A DNA stretch of 64,000 bases from NCBI RefSeq assembly GCF_026559675.1, contig NZ_CP092891.1:930001-994000 (forward strand). The letters are read 5' to 3'. The translations under genes were made by a program, and so were the position numbers. This document shows positions 35,758 to 44,465 of the stretch, piece after piece. The notes under the pieces were generated by a model that searched no databases, was not told the origin of the DNA, and was given only the letters and a program-made list of their open reading frames with translations. Numbering within the stretch: position 1 is the stretch's first letter; every line of letters starts with the position of its first letter. This DNA comes from Microbacterium oxydans (GTDB taxonomy: Bacteria > Actinomycetota > Actinomycetes > Actinomycetales > Microbacteriaceae).

Positions 35758-37458
35758 TCAGCGATCGGACAGCAGACTGTCCCGCACCTGACGACGCAGC
35801 ACCTTCCCGATGAGCGACCGGGGGAGGTCGTCGACGGCGGTGATGCGGCGCGGCACCTTGTAGGGGGTGAGGCGGGTGCGGCAGAAGTCGCGCAGCGCAT
35901 CCACGTCGAGAGCGGCGCCGTCGCGGAGCACCACCGCGGCGGCGACCTCTTCGCCGCCATGCGATCGCGGCAGGCCCACGACCGCAGCGGCGACGACATC
36001 GGGGTGGGCGACGAGCGCGTCCTCCACCTCGCTGGGCGACACGTTGAAGCCACCGGTGATGATGAGCTCCTTGAGACGGTCGACGATGCTCACGAACCCG
36101 TCGGACGAGACCTGGGCGATGTCGCCCGTCCGCAGCCACCCCTCGGGGAGCAGGGCGTCAGCCGTCTCGCCCGGACGTCCCCAATACCCCTGGAAGACCT
36201 GCGGTCCGCGGATGAGGAGTTCACCGGCCTCGCCGGACGGCACGTCGACCGTCGGGTCCGCCGGATCGACGACGCGGATCTCCGTGCTCGGGAAAGGCAC
36301 GCCGACCGTGCCGGGGCGACGGGTGGGGCCCATGGGGTTGCCGAGCGCGACCGGCGAGGCCTCGGTCATGCCGTAGCCCTCGACGAGCAGGCCGCCGGTC
36401 GCCTCCTCCCAGCGCTTCACGGTGGCGACCGGAAGGCTCATCGCTCCGGAGATCGCGAAGCGCACCGTCGAGAGATCGATGGTGCCCCGCGCGGCCGCAC
36501 GGGCGAGGGCGTCGTAGATCGGCGGCACGGCGGGAAGGAAGGTGGGCGGAGTCGAGCGGGCGGCCGCGGTGACCAGCCCCAGGTCGAACGTCGGGAAGAG
36601 GACGAGCCTCGCGCCGATGCTCATCGCGAAGGTCAGGCACAGGGTCATGCCGTACGCGTGGAACAGCGGCAGCACGCCGTAGAACGTCTCCTGGCCGTCC
36701 ACGAGCCCCGGCACCCACGCCCGCCCCTGCATCGCGTTGGCCCGGAGGTTCGCGTGCGTGAGGATCGCCCCCTTCGGGACACCCGTCGTCCCGCTCGTGT
36801 ACTGCAGCAGCGCGATGTCGTCCAGCCCGGGGCCGGCCACCCGTCGCGAGAGGCGTCGGTGATCGGCGAGGCTCTTCCACGCGGTGAGGTGCCGTGCCTT
36901 CGGGGTGGCCGTGAGCTTCGCGCGCGCCTCGCGGGCCTTGGGCAGGGGCAGGCGCAGCGCGAGACGCTTCGACAGCGGCATCGCCGCGGTGATGTCGACG
37001 CTCACGATGTGCTCCACCCTGACGTCTGCGGGGAAGCCGGCGACCGTGTCCACGGACTTGTCCCACACGACGGCGACGCGCGCACCGTGATCCTCGAACT
37101 GATGCCGCAGCTCGCGTGCGGTGTAGAGCGGGTTGTGCTCGACCACGATCGCGCCGAGTCGGAGGATCGCGTAGAACGCGACGACGTGCTGCGGGCAGTT
37201 GGGCAGCACCAGCGCGACCCGGTCGCCCGGGCCGACTCCGAGACGGCGCAGACCCTCGGCCGCCCGCTCGACCTGCTCCCCGAGTTCCCGGTAGGTCGTG
37301 ACGGCGCCGAAGAAGTCCAGCGCCGGTCGCCGGCCGAACGCCTTCACGCTCGCGGACAGCATCTCCGTCAGGGTCTGCGAGGGCTCCTCGATCTCCGCGG
37401 GGACGCCCTCCGCATAGGAGTCGAGCCAGGGACGTGCGGCGAGCGGAGATTCAGGCAT
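35758..37458 (-). CDS. Long-chain fatty acid-CoA ligase-like AMP-binding enzyme
   Basis: The 566-residue enzyme belongs to the ANL superfamily, which activates a carboxylic acid as acyl-AMP and transfers it to CoA. The P-loop LLQYTSGTTGVPKGAILTH, the GYGMTEASP motif, the GWLRTGDIAQ motif and the C-terminal Lys in SLIGKVLRRQ are all present, with FadD-like spacing. The closest functional guess is a long- or medium-chain acyl-CoA ligase. It lies inside the flagellar cluster between the flgE terminator and the flbD promoter and is not a flagellar gene. ATG 37458 is supported by length; the upstream frame has no ribosome site. Confidence 0.9.
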   Translation of the reverse strand: MPESPLAARPWLDSYAEGVPAEIEEPSQTLTEMLSASVKAFGRRPALDFFGAVTTYRELGEQVERAAEGLRRLGVGPGDRVALVLPNCPQHVVAFYAILRLGAIVVEHNPLYTARELRHQFEDHGARVAVVWDKSVDTVAGFPADVRVEHIVSVDITAAMPLSKRLALRLPLPKAREARAKLTATPKARHLTAWKSLADHRRLSRRVAGPGLDDIALLQYTSGTTGVPKGAILTHANLRANAMQGRAWVPGLVDGQETFYGVLPLFHAYGMTLCLTFAMSIGARLVLFPTFDLGLVTAAARSTPPTFLPAVPPIYDALARAAARGTIDLSTVRFAISGAMSLPVATVKRWEEATGGLLVEGYGMTEASPVALGNPMGPTRRPGTVGVPFPSTEIRVVDPADPTVDVPSGEAGELLIRGPQVFQGYWGRPGETADALLPEGWLRTGDIAQVSSDGFVSIVDRLKELIITGGFNVSPSEVEDALVAHPDVVAAAVVGLPRSHGGEEVAAAVVLRDGAALDVDALRDFCRTRLTPYKVPRRITAVDDLPRSLIGKVLRRQVRDSLLSDR

Positions 37459-37501
37459 GTCTCCATCCTGCCCGCGATCGCGATCCGCGGACACCGCGCC
37501 G

Positions 37502-37900
37502 TCAGCCGACGAACAGGAGGACGATCGACAGGACGACCGCGGCCGCGCCGACACCGGCCAGGGTGATCCCGAGCACCTGGAACGCATGCAGCAGGGGCCT
37601 GCGGGGCTCGAACCGCATCAGATCCGGGTGCCGCTCGCTGAGGAAGGCGTCGGCCTCTTCTCGTCCGCGCCAGTGGACGGCCTCCTCCGCGCGGAGCGGT
37701 CGTTCCCGGAAGTCGCCCGCGGCGAACCAGCGGGCCCGCGCCCGGCCGTCCTCCTCGTGGACGATGACGACCTCGTGAGGCACCCAGGAGCCGTCGTGCA
37801 CCTTCACCAGGAACACGATGGCGAGCAGAGGGAGACCGATTCCGAGCCCGATCCAGGAGAGCACCTCGGCGATGATGCCCACAGCGTCGACCGCGTCCAT
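37502..37900 (-). CDS. Small two-span membrane protein of unknown function
   Basis: A 132-residue protein with one span near each end (about 8-33 and 105-131) and a charged central part (WVPHEVVIVHEEDGRARARWF, then WRGREEADAFLSERHPD). No recognised family. It lies 43 bases upstream of the acyl-CoA ligase on the same strand and may share its transcript. Confidence 0.65.
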   Translation of the reverse strand: MDAVDAVGIIAEVLSWIGLGIGLPLLAIVFLVKVHDGSWVPHEVVIVHEEDGRARARWFAAGDFRERPLRAEEAVHWRGREEADAFLSERHPDLMRFEPRRPLLHAFQVLGITLAGVGAAAVVLSIVLLFVG

Positions 37901-38017
37901 GACCGGCTCCGTTCTCTCCGTTCGACAGTACCGGCGAAACCCGGCGGCTCAGGCTGACGGGTGGACGAAGACACTCGGAACGTGAGCTGACATCGGAGCT
38001 GCGCGAGTTCGGATAGA

Positions 38018-38050
38018 CATCGGGGTGGCGGTCTCGCCGCCACCCCGATG
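38018..38050 (-). terminator. Terminator of the flgB-to-flgE operon
   Basis: A perfect 13-bp stem (CATCGGGGTGGCG and complement) with a 7-base loop, 24 bases after the flgE stop on the minus strand. Confidence 0.85.
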
Positions 38051-38073
38051 GGGACTCCGCAGAGTCCGACCGA

Positions 38074-39234
38074 TCAGCGCTTGAGGTTGGTCAGCTCCTG
38101 CAGCACCTCGTCGCTGGTGGTGATGATGCGGGCGTTCGCCTGGAAGCCGCGCTGGGCGACGATCAGATTCGTGAACTCCTGCGACAGGTCGACGTTCGAC
38201 ATCTCGAGCGCGCCGCTGATGATGCCGCCCATGCCGTCGGAGCCCGCCTGACCGAGCGTGGGCTCGCCGGAGTTGCCGCTCGGGCGGAACTGCGAGGAGC
38301 CGGCCTTCTCGAGGCCGCCCGGGTTGACGAATCCGGCGAGGGCGATGCGGGCGAGCACCTCGGTGTCGCCGTTGCTGAACGTGCCGACGAGGCTGCCGTC
38401 GTTGGTGAGCGCGTATGAGCTGAGCGTGCCGGCCGGCTTGCCGTTCTGCTCCTTGATCGCGACGTCGCTGACGTCGGCGAACCCCGTCACCGCGGAGAGA
38501 TCGACCGTGACGCCGCCGGACACGATCGACGACGCGCCCGGCTGCTTCCCGTCGTTGAACGTGAGCGCGGTGGTCGCCCCGGCCGGGTCGGTGACGTCCC
38601 ACCCGGTGGCGCTGCGCGTGAAGGTGAGGCGCAGTGAGGTGGCGGTGCCGTCGGCGCCGTAGGTCTTGATGTCGCGGACGAGCGTCTCGCCGACGGCGGC
38701 TCCGGACGGGAGGTTGCCGGTGACGCGGGCGGTGGTGGTCGCCGTCGCGGGGCTCAGCGCCCCCACCGGGAGGGTGATGTCGCCGATGCCCTGACCGGGG
38801 ACGATGGCTCCGCCGCGCGCGGTCCACCCCTGCACGAGTGCACCGTCGGCGGAGACCAGCTTGCCGCTCGCGTCGAACGAGAAGCCGCCGTTGCGGGTGT
38901 ACAGGGTCTCGCCGCCCGAACGCACGACGAAGAAGCCGTCGCCGGCGATCATGAGGTTGGTGGGCACGCCGGTGGGCTGCGGCGCACCGGAGGCGAAGTT
39001 CGTGCTGATGCCGGCGACCTGCACGCCGAGTCCGACCTGGGCGGGGTTCTGCCCGCCGACGGCCTGCTGCGGCATCATCGAGTTGCGCACCAGCTGCGAG
39101 AGCGAGTCCTGGAACTGCACGGCCGAGGCCTTGAAGCCCGTCGTGTTGACGTTGGCGATGTTGTTGCCCGTGACGTCGAGCATGGTCTGGTGCGAACGCA
39201 GACCCGAGATTCCGGCGAACAGAGAGCGGAGCAT
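38074..39234 (-). CDS. flgE: Flagellar hook protein FlgE
   Basis: The 386-residue protein begins LRSLFAGISGLRSHQTMLDVTGNNIANVNTTGFK and ends EMSNVDLSQEFTNLIVAQRGFQANARIITTSDEVLQELTNLKR, the paired D0 ends of hook/rod proteins, with the FlgE-type central domains between. It is the only FlgE/F/G-type gene in the window and the last gene of the operon that starts at flgB. FlgE polymerises into the hook after the rod. Confidence 0.95.
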   Translation of the reverse strand: MLRSLFAGISGLRSHQTMLDVTGNNIANVNTTGFKASAVQFQDSLSQLVRNSMMPQQAVGGQNPAQVGLGVQVAGISTNFASGAPQPTGVPTNLMIAGDGFFVVRSGGETLYTRNGGFSFDASGKLVSADGALVQGWTARGGAIVPGQGIGDITLPVGALSPATATTTARVTGNLPSGAAVGETLVRDIKTYGADGTATSLRLTFTRSATGWDVTDPAGATTALTFNDGKQPGASSIVSGGVTVDLSAVTGFADVSDVAIKEQNGKPAGTLSSYALTNDGSLVGTFSNGDTEVLARIALAGFVNPGGLEKAGSSQFRPSGNSGEPTLGQAGSDGMGGIISGALEMSNVDLSQEFTNLIVAQRGFQANARIITTSDEVLQELTNLKR

Positions 39235-39259
39235 GATGATGCCTTTCTGGAGGGACTGG

Positions 39260-39697
39260 TCAGGACTGCGAACGGGGGGCGAGGGAGACGCCGGAGACGG
39301 CGTCGAGGGGGATGGATGCGTCGCCGATGGTGACGAGGGGGACGGCGCTGGCGTAGGAGACCGAGGTCACGATGCCCTTCTGGGTGACGCCGTCCTCATC
39401 GACGTACTGCGCCTCGTGGCCGATCAGCGCGGCGGCGGTCTGCCGCATGCTGAGCGCGAAGCTCTCCGTCGAGGTCGCGGTGAGCGCGGTCAGCTGCTCC
39501 ATGGAGGCCAGCTGCGTGGTCTGCGAGATCATCTCGTTCGTGTTCATGGGGGAGCTCGGGTCCTGATTGGTCAGCTGGGTCACCAGCAGCTTCAGGAACA
39601 CCTCGGAGTCGAGCGTCTTCTTGCGCTCGGTCGGGGGCGTCGTGCTGCCCGTCTGCACACCGGACGGCGGGATGGTGCCGGAGATGGGATCGGTCAT
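39260..39697 (-). CDS. flgD: Hook-capping protein FlgD
   Basis: FlgD is the scaffold cap for hook assembly. The 145-residue product holds the conserved LDSEVFLKLLVTQLTNQDPSSPM and LASMEQLTAL segments, followed by a short FlgD tail domain (GHEAQYVDEDGVTQKGIVTSVSY). It is shorter than enterobacterial FlgD, which carries an extra Ig-like domain. It lies 15 bases after fliK and 25 before flgE. Confidence 0.94.
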   Translation of the reverse strand: MTDPISGTIPPSGVQTGSTTPPTERKKTLDSEVFLKLLVTQLTNQDPSSPMNTNEMISQTTQLASMEQLTALTATSTESFALSMRQTAAALIGHEAQYVDEDGVTQKGIVTSVSYASAVPLVTIGDASIPLDAVSGVSLAPRSQS

Positions 39698-39712
39698 GGG
39701 GTTCCTCTCGGA

Positions 39713-41158
39713 TCAGGCGAAGACATCGATGCCGCCGTGCGGCGAGACGAGCGGGAGGGGGGTCGCCCCGGCCGGTGTCGGAGGGCCCGCGTCCGGCGAG
39801 GAGCGCGCCCCGGGGGCATCCCGCCCGGCCGCGGTGCCGTTCCCGGACTGGCCGCCGCTCGCACCGGCGTTGCCGTTCGCGGAGCCGCTGCCGTTCGTGC
39901 CACCGCCGTTCGCGCCACCGCCGTGGGGGGACGTCTGCGGGTTCGGCGTGCCGGGACCGTCGTCCGAGGTCGACAGCAGGAGCGAGGCCTGCGGGGCAGC
40001 CGCCGCGAGATCCCGTCGCAGGTCGGCGAGGATGGCCCGCAGCGCCTCGCGACCGAGGTCGTTCGGCGCGTGCAGCTCGATGTGGATGGCACCGCCCGAG
40101 ATGTGCGCGCGCACCGTGACCGGGCCGAGGTTCTCGGGCGACACCGTCAGCGTGATGCTGTGGTCGCCGTCCGGAGACTGGGCGAGTGCGACGACGGGCG
40201 CCGCGATCTGCGGGAGCAGCACGGGGCGGGCGACCGGCACCGCGGGGGTCGCGGCGGTCACCGGCGTCGGTGCCGCGCTGCTGCCGACGGCGAGCGGCGG
40301 CGGGGGCGTCTCACCGGTCGTGCTCACCGACGGCAGGGGCGCGACCGGAGCGGACGCCGGACCGGGCGCGGCGGCACTCGTCGCGGCGTCCGGAGCAGCC
40401 TTCGTGTCGAGCGCTTCCCGGCCGGTCGCCGTCGCGGGGGAGGCCGCCGCGGGCGCGACCGCGCCGCCGACCGCTGCTCGTCCGAGGACGCCGGGACCGG
40501 GCACGGCCGGCCCCTCCGCAGTCGTCCCGGTGGCGAGAGTCGTTCCGGTGCCGAGAGTCGTTCCCGCGCCGAGAGTCTTTCCCGCGCCGAGCGGAGACGC
40601 GTCGGACCTCGTCGAGGCCGCGGGTGCGGTGGCCGGAGCAGCGGCCGTCGTCGCGGGTGTGCGGATCCGGGTGGCCTCGGGGGGTGCCGGCTGCGCGCGT
40701 GCGATCTTCGCGCCCGAAGCGGCTGTCGCCGCCGCGGCGGTGGGGGCAGCGTTCGGTGCGGCCGGGGCTGCGGGCTCCGTCGTGCCGTCGGCGGGCGAGA
40801 CGGCCGTCGGCGCACCCGCGTCCTCGGAGGTCCCCGGCTGTCCCGCGGTGGGGAGCCCGACCGACGTGTCGATCGCCGGGGAGGGTGCGGAGGTGAGAGT
40901 CGCCTCCGGTGCAGGGATGGTCATCGGCGGGGCGGGCGCCGTGGGCGTGGAGGGCACGGCGGCGGGTGAGGGCGATGCGTCGTCCGTGGCGGCGTCGGAT
41001 GAGCTTCCGCCCGCGTCGTCCGCGGGGATGCGCGCGGCGTCCTGGATGACGTCGGCGAAGGCCGCGGCTCCGGGGGTCGAGTGCCGCGAGCCGTTCGCGC
41101 CGCCCGGCGATCGGGGCGCCCGCGCGTCGAGGATGTCGACGATGCCGAGGGAGGTCAT
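39713..41158 (-). CDS. fliK: Hook-length control protein FliK
   Basis: The 481-residue product is Ala/Pro/Thr-rich and low in complexity over most of its length, as expected for a molecular ruler, with a folded C-terminal domain (about 345-440: ITLTVSPENLGPVTVRAHISGGAIHIEL and REALRAILADLRRDL) typical of FliK. FliK measures the hook and triggers the FlhB switch. The repeated GTGTTLGTGTTL-like run near residue 200 is a tandem low-complexity stretch. ATG 41158 overlaps the fliJ stop by 4 bases. Confidence 0.88.
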   Translation of the reverse strand: MTSLGIVDILDARAPRSPGGANGSRHSTPGAAAFADVIQDAARIPADDAGGSSSDAATDDASPSPAAVPSTPTAPAPPMTIPAPEATLTSAPSPAIDTSVGLPTAGQPGTSEDAGAPTAVSPADGTTEPAAPAAPNAAPTAAAATAASGAKIARAQPAPPEATRIRTPATTAAAPATAPAASTRSDASPLGAGKTLGAGTTLGTGTTLATGTTAEGPAVPGPGVLGRAAVGGAVAPAAASPATATGREALDTKAAPDAATSAAAPGPASAPVAPLPSVSTTGETPPPPLAVGSSAAPTPVTAATPAVPVARPVLLPQIAAPVVALAQSPDGDHSITLTVSPENLGPVTVRAHISGGAIHIELHAPNDLGREALRAILADLRRDLAAAAPQASLLLSTSDDGPGTPNPQTSPHGGGANGGGTNGSGSANGNAGASGGQSGNGTAAGRDAPGARSSPDAGPPTPAGATPLPLVSPHGGIDVFA

Positions 41159-41577
41159 GAGGGGCTCTCCGTCCTGGTGCGCGAGCCGATCTCGTCGAGC
41201 TCCGTCTGCTCCGCGTGCAGCTCGGCCGTGCGCACCCGCAGGGCGTGCGCCTGGGCGAGGCGGTCGAGACCGCGCATCGCCCGGCGAGCCTCCGCGTGCG
41301 CGGTCCGCGCCTCGTCGACCGACTGCTCCTGCAGCTCCGCGAGCGTCGTGAGATCGGCGAGCAGGGTCCGTCCGGCCACCCGGGCCGCGGCGAGAGCGGC
41401 GAGGGAGCGCACGTCGACGGCCTCGCTCCCCGCGCCGGACAGGTGCGCGCGGAGGGACCGATCACGGGCCTCGGTGTGCTGGGCGTCGATCACGGCACGG
41501 GAGAGCCGCTGGGCCGCCGCCCGTTCCTGGATCTCCCGCACACGCAACAGGCCGGCCAGGGAGAAGGACCGCGTCAT
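41155..41577 (-). CDS. fliJ: Flagellar export chaperone FliJ
   Basis: A 140-residue, almost wholly helical coiled-coil protein starting MTRSFSLAGLLRVREIQERAA, at the canonical place after fliI. FliJ is weakly conserved; the FSL..LL.VRE start, length and position support the name. FliJ fits into the FliI hexamer like the gamma subunit of F1. ATG 41577 overlaps the fliI stop. Confidence 0.8.
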   Translation of the reverse strand: MTRSFSLAGLLRVREIQERAAAQRLSRAVIDAQHTEARDRSLRAHLSGAGSEAVDVRSLAALAAARVAGRTLLADLTTLAELQEQSVDEARTAHAEARRAMRGLDRLAQAHALRVRTAELHAEQTELDEIGSRTRTESPS

Positions 41578-42869
41578 GAGACCCCTCCGAACCCGGCGAC
41601 CAGTGATTCCAGCCGGCGCCACGATTCGCCGATCTCGCTCGTCTCGTCGAGGGACTGGGTCAGGAAGGCGGAGATCGCCCGTTCGTGGGCGATCGCGGCG
41701 TCGATGCGCGCGTCGGCCCCCGCCTGGTAGGCGCCGATGTCGATCAGGTCGTTCGCCCGTCGTCGGGCCGCGAGCACCGCGCGCAGCGTCGCCGCATGGC
41801 CGCGCCGCTCCGGAGCAGTGATCTTGCCCGCCACCCGGGAGACGGAGCCGAGCACGTCGATCGCCGGGTGATGGCCGGACAGTGCGAGCGCACGGTCGAG
41901 CACCACATGGCCGTCGAGGATCGATCGCACGGTGTCCGCGATGGGTTCGTTGTGGTCGTCGCCGTCGACGAGCACGGTGTAGATGCCGGTGATCGAGCCG
42001 CGCTTGTCGGTGCCGGCCCGCTCGAGGAGCCCGGCGAGGAGCGAGAAGGTGGAGGGCGGGTATCCGCGCGTGGCCGGAGGCTCGCCGGCGGAGAGACCGA
42101 TCTCGCGCTGCGCCATCGCGACGCGGGTGAGGGAGTCCATCATGAGGATGGCGTGCGCGCCGTCGTCGCGGAAGGCCTCGGCGATCCTCGTCGCGGTGTA
42201 CGCGGCCCGGATGCGGGCCATGGCGGGCTGATCCGAGGTCGAGACCACGACCACGGAGCGGGCGAGCCCCTCGGGCCCGAGGTCGTCCTCGATGAACTCG
42301 CGCACCTCGCGGCCGCGCTCGCCGACGAGGGCGATCACCGTGACCTCGGCCTCGGTGCCGCGCGCGATCATCGACAGCAGCGACGACTTGCCCACGCCGG
42401 AGCCCGCGAACAGGCCCACGCGCTGCCCGCGTCCGACGCTGACGAGCGTGTCGAGGGTGCGGACGCCGAGGGGGAGCGGGGAGTCGATCCGGTCGCGCCC
42501 CATGATCGACGGCGGCGCGTGATCGAGGCTCACGGTGACCGCGCCGTGCAGGGGGCCCTTCCCGTCGATCGGTCGACCCAGTCCGTCCAGCACCCGTCCG
42601 AGCAGCGCGGCCCCGGTCGGCACGCGCAGCGGACCGCCGCGGCCGCGCACGGGTGCGCCGACGGTGAGGCCGGCGACCGGACCGAGGGGCATGCAGCGCA
42701 GACCGCCCTCGCCGATGGCCACGACCTCCGCATCGACACCGTCGAGGGTCACCACGTCGCCGACCGCGCCCTCGAGCCCGCGCACCTGCACGCTCAGGCC
42801 GCGCACCTGGGAGACCTCGCCCACGCGCTCGGGGCGCACCGCCTCCCGCACCGCGGCCCAGGCGGTCAC
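41574..42869 (-). CDS. fliI: Flagellar export ATPase FliI
   Basis: The 431-residue protein has the Walker A GLFAGSGVGKSSLL, Walker B AILMMDSLTRVAMAQRE and the SAGEPPATRGYPPSTFSLL segment of the FliI/F1-beta family. It powers unloading of export substrates at the gate. The GTG at 42869 overlaps the fliH stop. Confidence 0.97.
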   Translation of the reverse strand: MTAWAAVREAVRPERVGEVSQVRGLSVQVRGLEGAVGDVVTLDGVDAEVVAIGEGGLRCMPLGPVAGLTVGAPVRGRGGPLRVPTGAALLGRVLDGLGRPIDGKGPLHGAVTVSLDHAPPSIMGRDRIDSPLPLGVRTLDTLVSVGRGQRVGLFAGSGVGKSSLLSMIARGTEAEVTVIALVGERGREVREFIEDDLGPEGLARSVVVVSTSDQPAMARIRAAYTATRIAEAFRDDGAHAILMMDSLTRVAMAQREIGLSAGEPPATRGYPPSTFSLLAGLLERAGTDKRGSITGIYTVLVDGDDHNEPIADTVRSILDGHVVLDRALALSGHHPAIDVLGSVSRVAGKITAPERRGHAATLRAVLAARRRANDLIDIGAYQAGADARIDAAIAHERAISAFLTQSLDETSEIGESWRRLESLVAGFGGVS

Positions 42870-43471
42870 GATCCGGCCTCCGCGAGGGCGAGTCGGGCGC
42901 GTTCCAGCGCATGCGCGATCCGGGCGTCGATGTGCCCGTGGTCCAGCGTCGCCACGGCATCGCCCCGGTCGAGCGTGTCGTCGGCGACGAGCGCGAAGGC
43001 GGTCAGCTCGCCGGCGGACCGCTCGATGGTGGCGAGGTCGTCCGGATGCAGTCGCACCTCGCGGATCTCGGTCGGGTCGACGGCCGCGAGCGCTCGCCGG
43101 GCCGCCACCGCTGCGGAGGAGCCGGCATCCGTGAGCTCACCGACGAGGATGAGCTCCGCGAGCTCGATGGCGCAGCGCAGGACGCGGTCGTTGGCCGCCG
43201 TCGTCAGCTCGCGTTCCCGGTCGCCCAGCGAGCGAGCGGCTGCGTGGAGCGCGGCGACCGCGTCCTCTCCCTCGCGCGCGGATGCCTGCGCACGGGCCTC
43301 CTGCTCCGCCTCGGCGAGACGCTGCGCGGTCGCCGCCTCGGCGAGTCCGGCTCGATAGCCCTCCGCGTGTCCGTCGGCGTAGCCGCGCATCCGCGCCCGG
43401 GCATGCTCCGCCGCGTCCTCGTGCGCGTCGAGGCGGGGGAACAGGACCGGCGAGAAGGCGTCAGTAGACAT
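42866..43471 (-). CDS. fliH: Flagellar assembly protein FliH
   Basis: The 201-residue protein has a Gly-rich helix with the repeating GYADGHAEGYRAGLAEA pattern typical of FliH/YscL and a C-terminal domain (ELTDAGSSAAVAARRALAAVDPTEI...HPDD). FliH binds FliI and docks it to the C-ring. ATG 43471 gives an 11-base overlap with fliG. Confidence 0.9.
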   Translation of the reverse strand: MSTDAFSPVLFPRLDAHEDAAEHARARMRGYADGHAEGYRAGLAEAATAQRLAEAEQEARAQASAREGEDAVAALHAAARSLGDRERELTTAANDRVLRCAIELAELILVGELTDAGSSAAVAARRALAAVDPTEIREVRLHPDDLATIERSAGELTAFALVADDTLDRGDAVATLDHGHIDARIAHALERARLALAEAGS

Positions 43472-44465
43472 ACTCGTCCTCGTCGGCGCGCTGCACCGTG
43501 ATGTCGCCCGCCGCTTCGAGCGCACGGATCGTGCGGACGATCTCGGCCCTGGCCTCCTCGACCTGGGACACCCGCACCGGACCGAGCGTCCGCGCCTCCT
43601 CGTCCAGGTTCTCCCGGTTGCGCTCCGAGACGTTGCGGCGGATCAGGTCGGCGATGGCCTGGTTCGCGCCCTTGAGCGCGAGCGCCAGCGAGCGGATGTC
43701 CATGCCTCGCAGCACCCGCTGGGTGTCGCGGTCGTCGAGCTTCACGATGTCGGCGAACGTGAACATGCGCGAGCGGATGTCCTCCGCGAGCGCGCTGTCC
43801 CTGTCCTCGATGCTCGCCAGCAGCGCCTTCTCGACCGTCGCCCCGGACCGGGCGATGATCTCGACGAGCGGCTCCACGCCGCCCAGCACCTCGGGGGTGT
43901 CGCGGGCGGCGAAGGTCCCGGTGCGCGCCCGGAGCGCGTCGGCGACGATCGCGATCGCCTCCTGCGAGGCGGTCCCCATCGTCGCGATGGCGTGGGCCAC
44001 ATCCGTCCGGGTCGGATCGGGCAGCGCGGCGAGCACGGCCGCGGCGCGATCGGTCGGCAGGTGCGCGAGCACCAGGGCGACGGTCTGCGGGAGCTCCCCG
44101 TCGAGGAGCGTCGCGAGCTGCGCGGGGTCCGCGGAGCCGAGGAACTCGAAGGACGAGGTCATCGACGTCGAGCCGACCCTGCCGAGCACGGCGGCGGCGC
44201 GCTCGGCGCCGAAGGACGCCTCCAGCAGCCCGGCGGCGATGTCGCGGCCGCCGCGCGCGGGCGGCAGATGTCCGCTCGCGATGCGGTGGAACTGTCCGAG
44301 CGCCTGCGCGGTGGTGGCGGCATCCAGGTCCTGCAGGTCGATGATCTCGGCGGCGACGGCCTCCGCCTCCGCCTCGGAGAGATGCTTCATCACCTCGATC
44401 GCCTGCGCGCGATCGAGGTTCATCAGCACGACGGCGGCCGTCTGCCGATCGGTCAGCCCGCTCAT
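43461..44465 (-). CDS. fliG: Flagellar motor switch protein FliG
   Basis: FliG transmits torque from the stator to the rotor. The 334-residue product carries the N-terminal FliF-binding domain, the middle domain (GELPQTVALVLAHLPTDRAAAVL, an EHPQ-like motif), the MFTFADIVKLDDRDTQRVLR gearbox segment, and the C-terminal armadillo-like domain with charged residues. ATG 44465 overlaps the fliF stop. Confidence 0.96.
   Translation of the reverse strand: MSGLTDRQTAAVVLMNLDRAQAIEVMKHLSEAEAEAVAAEIIDLQDLDAATTAQALGQFHRIASGHLPPARGGRDIAAGLLEASFGAERAAAVLGRVGSTSMTSSFEFLGSADPAQLATLLDGELPQTVALVLAHLPTDRAAAVLAALPDPTRTDVAHAIATMGTASQEAIAIVADALRARTGTFAARDTPEVLGGVEPLVEIIARSGATVEKALLASIEDRDSALAEDIRSRMFTFADIVKLDDRDTQRVLRGMDIRSLALALKGANQAIADLIRRNVSERNRENLDEEARTLGPVRVSQVEEARAEIVRTIRALEAAGDITVQRADEDEYVY

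Noticed and set aside
38804..40969. A 721-codon open frame on the plus strand opposite flgE, flgD and fliK
   Set aside because: It is antisense to three flagellar genes with clear motifs; the composition is a mirror of the Ala/Pro-rich fliK sequence.
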